Under the pieces are notes generated by a model, which did not search any database, was not told where the DNA came from, and worked only from the letters and a program-made list of their open reading frames with translations. Positions 56,191 through 64,000 of a stretch of DNA of 64,000 bases are shown here, in pieces (position 1 is the stretch's first letter; every line of letters starts with the position of its first letter). The DNA is from Hexactinellida sp. DTS-2022 (Eukaryota; Porifera; Hexactinellida). The stretch covers positions 1,860,001 to 1,924,000 of the forward strand of contig JAPNXP010000004.1 in NCBI GenBank assembly GCA_028753945.1, in the 5' to 3' direction. Both the position numbers and the translations under genes were made by a program.

Positions 56191-56918
56191 ATTATTATTT
56201 TTATTATTTTTTCTCCGTAGACGGTGCCCTGGCCAGAGCTTTATAGTTGATGGGCTTAAACTTTGCATGTAGGTGCGATGGGACCGTCTAATTTGCACCT
56301 GGGGTAACGATTTTTGATTAAGAAATTTTTGACACATCTTTAACACCTTTCAAAATTTGTCTGGTCCATAACACAAAATATGTTTTACTAAACCCCCAAA
56401 TTTTATTTCACATTTGGATTCACCATAAAATTCCGCGTCTGATGGGAGAAGAAAACTTTCAATAAAGAGTCTTATTTCTGCCATAAATGGGGGTTGAAAT
56501 TTCTTTGTTTACTCACACTTCAGTTTCAGCATAACTGTTAAATCTAATTCCATTGTTTCAACTTGTAATAATTATATTGATTTAACTTGTTAAATCTTAC
56601 TCTATTGATTCAACTTGCGATAATTAAATTGATTTAACTTATAAATTGCAGCTGGCTTCTATTTAATTTACCATACAATGGATTAAATAAAATAATATAA
56701 TATAAGGAATTTGTTGACTTAATTCAACTCAACCGTGGATAACAATGCTAAGATAAATAACTAATAATATAATTTATTATCAATACATAATGAATGAATG
56801 GCATCAAACTCAAGATGGTTTAAGATAGAAACAAACTTCAAATTTATCTACCGTTCCTTGTGACTCGGACCAATTAACAAATGCTTCTTCACACCTTGGG
56901 CGTTGATGACTTGGCGAA

Positions 56919-57046
56919 AAAAAATCCAAAATTGCAGCCTGCGCCGACAGCATGTTCCTTTGGAGGCACTATCAATAAACAACCAACAAAATATAGTGCC
57001 ACCAAAGGAACATGCGTCGGCACAGGGTGCAATTTTGGATTTTTTT
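56919..57046. repeat. Array hairpin 3
   Basis: The left arm runs cagcctgcgccgacagcatg to ggaggcactat; the right arm runs atagtgccaccaaaggaaca onward. Short unit type; 851-853 bp before hairpin 4. Confidence 0.85.
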
Positions 57047-57771
57047 TTATTTATATTTTTTTTTTCTCCGTAGACGGTGCCCTGGCCTGAGCTTTATAGT
57101 TGATGGGCTGAAACTTGGCATGTAGGTGCGATGGGACCGTCTAATTTGCACCTGGGGTTACGATTTTTGATTAACAAATTTTTGACACATCTTTAACACC
57201 TTTCAAAATTTGTCTGGTCCATAACACAAAATATGTTTTACTAAACCCCTAAATTTTATTTCATATTTGGATTCACCATAAAATTCTGCGTCTGATGGGA
57301 GAATAAAACTTTCAATAAAGAGTTTTATTTCTGCCATAAATGGGGGTTGAAATTTCTTTGTTTACTCACACTTCAGTTTCAGTATAACTGTTAAATCTAA
57401 TTCCATTGTTTCAACTTGTAATAATTATATTGATTTAACTTGTTAAATCTTACTCTATTGATTCAACTTGCGATAATTAAATTGATTTAACTTATAAATT
57501 GCAGCTGGCTTCTATTTAATTTACCATACAATGGATTAAATAAAATAATATAAAATAAGGAATTTGTTGACTTAATTCAACTCAACCGTGGATAACAATG
57601 CTAATATAAATAACTAATAATATAATTTATTATCAATACATAATGAATGAATGGCATCAAACTCAAGATGGTTTAAGATAGAAACAAACTTCAAATTTAT
57701 CTACCGTTCCTTGTGACTCGGACCAATTAACAAATGCTTCTTCACACCTTGGGCGTTGATGACTTGGCGAA

Positions 57772-57899
57772 AAAAAATCCAAAATTGCAGCCTGCGCCGA
57801 CAGCATGTTCCTTTGGAGGCACTATCAATAAACAACCAACAAAATATAGTGCCACCAAACGAACATGCGTCGGCACAGGGTGCAATTTTGGATTTTTTT
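57772..57899. repeat. Array hairpin 4
   Basis: Near-identical to hairpin 3 except for gaacg in place of ggaac in the right arm; the preceding 850 bp also match closely, indicating a recent duplication. Confidence 0.85.
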
Positions 57900-59227
57900 A
57901 TTTATATTATTTCTCCGTAGCAGGTGCCCTGGCCACACCTGTATACATTGAGTTCTGAAACTTGGCATGCAGGTGCGGAGTGACCGTCTAATTTGCACCT
58001 GGGGTTACGATTTTTGATCAAATAATTTTAACACCTATTTAAACTAATTATGGCTCATAACATGAAATAATTAATATTGAGCTTGATAAAATTTACATAT
58101 ACGGATATAGAATTAATTTCTACACCTTTTGGCAATTCACGAATGTTCAATTTAGCATAGCTTTGTGCCATAATTGGGGTGCCAATCTCCTGTGTTTCCT
58201 CACACTTGAGATTCAGTAAAACTGTCAAATCTAATTCTATTGTTTCAACTTGTAATAATTATATTGAATCTAATTCTATTGTTTCAACTTGTAATAATTA
58301 TATTGATTTAACTTGTTAAATCTTACTCTATTGATTCAACTCGCGATAATTATATTGATTTAACTTATAAATTCCAGCTGGCTTCTATTTAATTGTAGTA
58401 TTACTATACAATGGATTAAATTAAATAATATAATATAAGGAATTTGTTGACTCAACTCAACCAACGATGGATAACATTGCTAAAATAATTAACAAATAAT
58501 ATAATTTATTATCAATACACAATTAATGAATGGCATTAAACTCAAGATGGTTTATGATAGAACAGTTAAGATTTTACATTCCACAACAACGACAGATTAA
58601 GTGATTATATATATTTCGGCGAGAATATTCTTGCACAATTAATGTACTGACGTAATTAATTATAATTAATTCCTTTTGTATTTAACTTATAGACGGTTCA
58701 AATTGGATTATTGGGGTTATCGAGTACGTGGAATTCAAATATTATAGTGAAATTCAATTTAAATTAATAATAATTGCAAATAATTGAACTTAATTTATTT
58801 TGCTGTATATAATAATGGTGTTAAATAATTATAAATTAATTAAATATTTATACTAATTAGCTAAATTTCATTAATTTCAGAGATGATTCAAGATAGAAAC
58901 AAACTTTCAATTTATCAATTGGTCCTTATGGCACGTGCCACCTATACAAGTGGGTCCTGACACCTTGAGGTGATTATGACATCGTCAAAAAAATGTGTTT
59001 TTACAATTTTGTTAATTCGATATTTAAAATGGGTTAGTTGATGTTGGGTGATGACCCAACACTTACATAAAAAATGCTGAGTCATCAGCTATTATATTCT
59101 ACTCAAACTTGAATATCTCTAAAATTAAGTGAACTAAATGGAAACTTCCACCACTCTAAGGATCGATGCCTTCTGTAACACCTTTTTGAAATAATTTAAC
59201 ACCTTCATAGTGATGATGACATGGTGA

Positions 59228-59355
59228 AAAAAAACACCAAAATTGCAGCCTGTGCCGACAGCATGTTCCATTGGAGGCACTATCAATAAACCACCACCAA
59301 AATATAGTGCCACCAAAGGAACATGCGTCGGCACAGCTGTAATTTTGGATTTTTA
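59228..59355. repeat. Array hairpin 5
   Basis: The left arm starts caccaaaattgcagcctgtg; the right arm ends cggcacagctgtaattttgg. Long unit type. Followed by four 35-bp palindromes. Confidence 0.8.
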
Positions 59356-59368
59356 TTATTATTTTTAC

Positions 59369-59620
59369 TGTGCCGACTATACTATAGTATAGTGGCCCAG
59401 TTCTAATCTCACTGCCTTTATTCTATATTACTGTGCCGACTATACTATAGTATAGTGGCCCAGTATTGAAATCACTGCTTTTCTTATTTATTATTTTATT
59501 TTTACTGTGCCGACTATACTTTAGTATAGTGGCCCAGTATTGGAATGACTGCCTTTATTATTATTATTTATATTACTGTGCCGACTATACTATAGTATAG
59601 TGGCCCAGTATTAGAATCAC
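59369..59620. repeat. 35-bp palindrome array, 4 copies
   Basis: Units begin at about 59368, 59430, 59505 and 59573. One carries ctatactttagtatag, breaking the central symmetry at one base. Placed after hairpin 5 exactly as the array after hairpin 2. Confidence 0.85.
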
Positions 59621-60776
59621 TGCCTTTATTTATATTATTATTATTTCTCCGTAGCAGGTGCCCTGGCCACACCTGTATACATAGAGGGCTGAAACTTGGC
59701 ATGTAGATTCGGAGTCGACGTCTAATTTGCACCTGGGGTTACGATTTTGTATTAACAAATTTTTGACACATCTTTAACACCTTTCAAATTTTGTCTGGTC
59801 CATAACTCAAAAATTGTTTTACTAAACCCCCAAATTTTATTTCACATTTGGATTCACCATAAAATTCCGCGTCTGATGGGAGAAGAAAACTTTCAATAAA
59901 GAGTTTTATTTCTGCCATAAATGGGGGTTGAAATTTCTTTGTTTACTCACACTTCAGTTTCAGTATAACTGTTAAATCTAATTCCATTGTTTCAACTTGT
60001 AATAATTATATTGATTTAACTTGTTAAATCTTACTCTATTGATTCACCTTGCGATAATTATATTGATTTAACTTGTGAATTCAAGCTGGCTTCTATTTTG
60101 CAATTGAAAATTAAGATTATTTATTTCATAACAACGACATATTATGTGATTATATTTACTTCTGCGAGAATATAATTGCACTGTTAATATACTGACGTAA
60201 TTAATTATAAATAATTCAGTTTGTATTTAACTTATATAGAAGCTTCCAATTTGTATATTAGAGGTTATCGAGTGTGCGGAATTGAAATTTGATAGATAAA
60301 TTAATTAATTAATTATTTATGACAAAATAATTGAACTTAATAATTATATGTTGACATTGAAATTGGTGTCATATTATAAATAATATTAATAATTATTTAT
60401 ACTAATTAATTAAATATCATAAATCTCAGAGATCATAGAAGATAGAAACAAACTTTCAATATATCAATTGGTCCTTATGACACGTGCCACCTATACAAGT
60501 GGGTCTTGACACCTTGAGGTGATGATGACATCGTTAAAAAAATGTGTTTTTACAATTTTGTTAATTCGATATTTAAAATGGGTTAGTTAATGTTGGTTGA
60601 TGACCCAACACCCACTTAAAAAATGCTGAGTCATTACAGATTATATTCTACTGAAACTTGAATATCTCTTTAATGAAGTGAGCTGAATGGAAACTTCCAC
60701 CACTCTAAAGGGTCGTTGCCTTCTGAAACACCTTTCTGAAATAATTTAACACCTTCATAGTGATGATGACATGGCG

Positions 60777-60907
60777 AAAAAAAAAATCCAAAATTGCAGC
60801 CTGTGCCGACAGCATGTTCCTTTGGAGGCACTATCAATAAACCAACAACAAAATATAGTGCCACCAAAGGATCATGCGTCGGCACAGGCTGCAATTTTGG
60901 ATTTTTT
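60777..60907. repeat. Array hairpin 6
   Basis: Stem cagcctgtgccgacagcatg paired with catgcgtcggcacaggctg; one substitution, ggatc for ggaac, in the right arm. The outer stem is extended by aaaatccaaaatt/aattttggatttt. Confidence 0.85.
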
Positions 60908-61631
60908 ATTATTATTTTTATTTCTCCGTAGCAGGTGCCCTGGCCACACCAGCATACATTGAGGGCTAAAACTTGGCATGTAGGTGCGATGGGACCGTCT
61001 AATTTGCACCTGGGGTTACGATTTTTGATTAAGAAATCTTTGAGACATCTTTAACACCTTTCAAATTTTGTCTGGTCCATAACTCAAAAATTGTTCTACT
61101 AAACCCCCAAATTATATTTCACATTAGGATTCGCCATGAAATTCTGCGTCTGATGGGAGAAGAAATTTTTCAATAAAGGGGTCAATTTCTGCCATACATG
61201 GGGGTTGAAATTTCTTTGTTTACTCACACTTCAATTCAGTAAAGTGTTAAATTTAATTCTATTGTTTCAACTTGTAATAATTTTATTGATTTAACTTGTT
61301 AAATCCTACTCTAGTGATTCAACTTGCGATAATTATATTGATTTAACTTATAAATTCCAGCTGGCTTCTATTTAATTCTAGTATTACTATACAATGGATT
61401 AAATTAATCAATATAATATAAGGAATTTGTTGACTCAACTCAACCAACCATGGATAACATTGCTAAAATAAATAACTAATAATATAACTTATTATCAATA
61501 CATATTGAATGAATGGCATTAAACTCTAAAGGGTTTATGATAGAAACTAACTTCAAATTTATCTACCATTCCTTGTGACTCCGACCAATTAACAAATGGT
61601 TCTTCACACCTTGGGCGTTGATGACTTGGCG

Positions 61632-61760
61632 AAAAAAATCCAAAATTGCAGCCTGCGCCGACAGCATGTTCCTTTGGAGGCAGTATCAATAAACAACCAA
61701 CAAATATAGTGCCACCAAAGGAACATGCGTCGGCACAGGCTGCAATTTTGGATTTTTTTT
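61632..61760. repeat. Array hairpin 7
   Basis: Short unit type; the left arm reads gcctgcgccgacagcatgtt, the right arm ends cggcacaggctgcaattttg. ggcagtat replaces ggcactat at the loop border. Confidence 0.85.
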
Positions 61761-62450
61761 TCTCCGTAGACGGTGCCCTGGCCACACCTTTATACATTGA
61801 GGGCTGAAACTTTGCATGTAGGTTCGGAGTGACCGTCTAATTTGCACCTGGGGTTACGATTTTTGATAAAATAATTTTAACACCTATTTAAACTAATTAT
61901 GGCTATTACATGAAATCATACCTTGTGAACTTGATAAAATTTTCATATTGGATAACAAATTTAATTCTACACCTTTTGGAAAATCAAAAATATTCAACTG
62001 TACGTCAATTTATGCCACAAATCGGGGTTTAAATTTCTTTGTTTACTCACACTTCAGTTTCAGTAAAACTGTAAATCTAATTCCATTGTTTCAACTTGTA
62101 ATACATATATTGATTAAACTTGTTAAATCTTACACTATTGTTGGAACTTGCGATAATCATATTGATTCCACTTGTGAAATTGAATAGGCTTCTATTTTCT
62201 AATTGAAAACTAAGATTTTACATTACATAACAACAACAGATTATGTGATTATATTTACTTCTACGTGAATATTCTGCATAATGGATACACTGACATAAAT
62301 AATCGCTCTGTCTTTAACTTGTAGAGAGGGTTTCCAATTAGATTATTGGGGTTATCGAGTGCGCTGAATTCAAATATTATAGTGAAATTCAATTTAAATT
62401 AATAATTATTAAAAATAATTGAACTTAATATATTTTGCTGTACATAATAT

Positions 62451-62815
62451 TAGGGCCACATAAAATAAATTACTTGTTTATCATCCATATTTTTCAAGAA
62501 AATTGGGACGGCGGACGGGATTTTATTTTTATTTTTTATTTCCATTAATATGCAAATAACATCATCCTATGCCAAAAAATAAATATAAATATTTAATTTA
62601 ATCAGAAAATAACATGACAATGCCCAAATAATTATAGTAATGCTCTAAAATATAGGACTTATTAAATATTCAGGCATAGTAGGTACTTTACACAAGTTTA
62701 TAGCTTATATTTTGTACGATTACGTTCATAAGATAATAATAAAATAGATCCGGACGGATAGTAAAATTGGGGCGGGCGGGGATGATAAACAAGTTATTTA
62801 CTTTATACGGCCTAA
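62451..62815. mobile_element. MITE nested in the array (empty-site relative of 26013)
   Basis: gggccacataaaataaatta and the inverse ending ataaacaagttatttacttt then tacggccta. It sits in a unit whose uninterrupted counterpart reads ataataatggtgttaaat near 58810. It lacks the nested element present at 26230-26704. Confidence 0.7.
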
Positions 62816-63228
62816 TGGTGTTAAATTATTAATAATTTGAATAATTCTATATACTAATTTGCTAAATGGCATTAATTTCAGAGATGATACAAGATAGAAA
62901 CAAACTTCCAATTAATCAATTAATCCTTATGCCACTTAACACCTCTACAAATGGGTCTTGACACCTTGAGGTGATGATGACATCGTTAAAAAAATGTGTT
63001 TTTACAATTTTGTGAATTATATAATGCGAATGAGTTGGTTGTTGTTGGGAGATCACCCAACATTCACATAAAAAATGCTGACTCATCACTTATTATATTC
63101 TACTGAAACTTGAATATCTTTGAAATGAAGTGAGCTAAAACGAAACTTCCGACTCACTAAGGGTCGTTGCCATTTGAAACACCTTTCTGAAATAATTTAG
63201 CACCTTTTTAGTGATGATGACATGGCGG

Positions 63229-63353
63229 AAAAAAATCCAAAATTGCTGCTGTGCCGACAGCATGTTCCATTGGAGGCACTATCAATAAACCACCACCAAA
63301 ATATAGTGCCACCAAAGGAACATGCGTCGGCACAGGCTGCAATTTTGGATTTT
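63229..63353. repeat. Array hairpin 8
   Basis: The left arm begins aaattgctgctgtgccgaca; the right arm has cggcacaggctgc, leaving a few mismatches. It is followed directly by accattggattcacc, without the usual tctccgtag block. Confidence 0.8.
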
Positions 63354-63655
63354 ATTTACCATTGGATTCACCATAGAATTCTGCGTCGGATGGGAGAAGA
63401 CAAATTTTAATAATGGGTTAGTTCATGCCATAAATAGAGGTTTAAATTCCCTTTGTTTACTAACACTTCAGTCCAATTGAAAGTGTTAAATCAAATTATA
63501 TTGTTTCAACTTGTAATTATTATATTGATTTAACTTGTTAAATCTTACTCTTGATTCAACTTGCGATAATTATATAGATTTAACAAATAAATTCCAGCTG
63601 GCTTCTATTTAATTGCAGTATTACAATACAATGGATTAAATAAAATATTATAATA

Positions 63656-64000
63656 AAAATCCAAAAATGCAGCCTGTGCAGACGCATGTTCCTTTGGAGG
63701 CACTATATTTTGTGATGGTTTATTGATAGTGCCTCCAAAGTAACATGCTGTTGGCACAGGCTGCAATTTTGGATTTTTTTCGCCATGTCATCATCACTAT
63801 GAAGGTGTTAAATTATTTGAGAGAGGTGTTTCGGAAGGCACGACCCTTAGTGAGTTGGAAGTTTCGTTTTAGCTCACTTCATTTCAAAGATATTCAAGTT
63901 TCAGTAGAATATAATAAGTGATGAGTCAGCATTTTTTTTGTGCGTGTTGGGTGATCACCCAACACCAACCAACCCATTAGAATTATATAATTCATAAAAT
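63656..64000 (-). repeat. Inverted terminal copy with array hairpin 9
   Basis: 63656-63780 is a hairpin whose loop (ttttgtgatggtttattgat) is the reverse complement of the other copies' loops, and 63781-64000 is the reverse complement of about 63010-63230 (catgtcatcatcactatgaa, agtgatgagtcagc). The right edge of the window therefore folds back on hairpin 8's flank. Confidence 0.8.

Larger units (their letters stand above)
52986..64000. repeat. 11-kb array of hairpin-bearing repeat units
   Basis: Successive related units share a fixed order: tctccgtagacggtgccctg, cacctggggttacgattttt, tctggtccataac, cacttcag, ttgtttcaacttgtaataat, ccagctggcttctatttaat, then a long hairpin. Hairpin-to-hairpin spacing is about 850 bp in the short form and about 1.5 kb in a long form that adds a block with actgacgtaattaattataa and gatgatgacatcgt. 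There is no protein. Conserved ends near hairpins and internal tandem repeats resemble nonautonomous Helitron/Helentron elements joined end to end, but no TC...CTRR pair is proved. Detached pieces lie at 1191, 2745, 14021, 22735 and 25597. Confidence 0.75.

Noticed and set aside
54060-63353. Many 60-90-codon frames with CSFGGT-like segments in the array
   Set aside because: They read through the repeated hairpins and shift frame between units; no conserved start or stop.

Overview
The window is eukaryotic and probably from an invertebrate animal. It is AT-rich, has no bacterial-type gene packing, carries a start exon resembling the animal RhoGAP p190, an ANAPC1 gene, and animal-type DNA transposons (Tigger/pogo, mariner, MULE, P/THAP, hAT and piggyBac relatives, Helitron), CR1/L2-like LINEs and a Ty3/gypsy element. 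The mix would suit a sponge or cnidarian-grade genome, but that placement is inference. I found no tRNA, rRNA or CRISPR.

Only two host genes are convincing. One is a complete, uninterrupted, minus-strand APC1/ANAPC1 gene (34831-40086), the platform subunit of the anaphase-promoting complex. The other is a single 188-bp first coding exon of a p190RhoGAP-like gene (12261-12448, minus) that ends in a strong splice donor; no later exon was recognised.

Left part (1-14.7 kb): a decayed MULE transposase tail with a RING-like end (551-1190), many MITEs with readable target-site duplications (TA, 5 bp or 8 bp), a LINE ORF1 relic, a 1.08-kb foldback (5971-7052) and a P-element-like transposase tail (8972-9560). 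Middle (14.8-34.7 kb): a broken CR1/L2-like LINE (ORF1, endonuclease, reverse transcriptase) cut by two small palindromic insertions and abutting a Helitron N-terminal relic with 69-bp repeats; a THAP-domain relic; nested foldbacks; hAT-in-hAT nesting; and a mariner tail just downstream of APC1. Right-centre (40.7-51 kb): a 5'-truncated Ty3/gypsy pol; a complete-looking Tigger/pogo transposon (45590-48580) inserted in a foldback element; and a GC-rich broken MULE transposase. Right end (52.5-64 kb): a roughly 11-kb array of related 0.85-1.6-kb repeat units, most with a long near-perfect hairpin and some with tandem 35-bp palindromes.

The main find is the Tigger/pogo transposon. Between matching termini flanked by TA it carries an intact 546-residue DDD transposase and, divergently, an intact 132-residue stand-alone HIRAN-domain protein. 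This gives a two-gene transposon in which a predicted DNA-end-binding domain travels with the transposase. The hairpin and palindrome array is the second feature to follow up.
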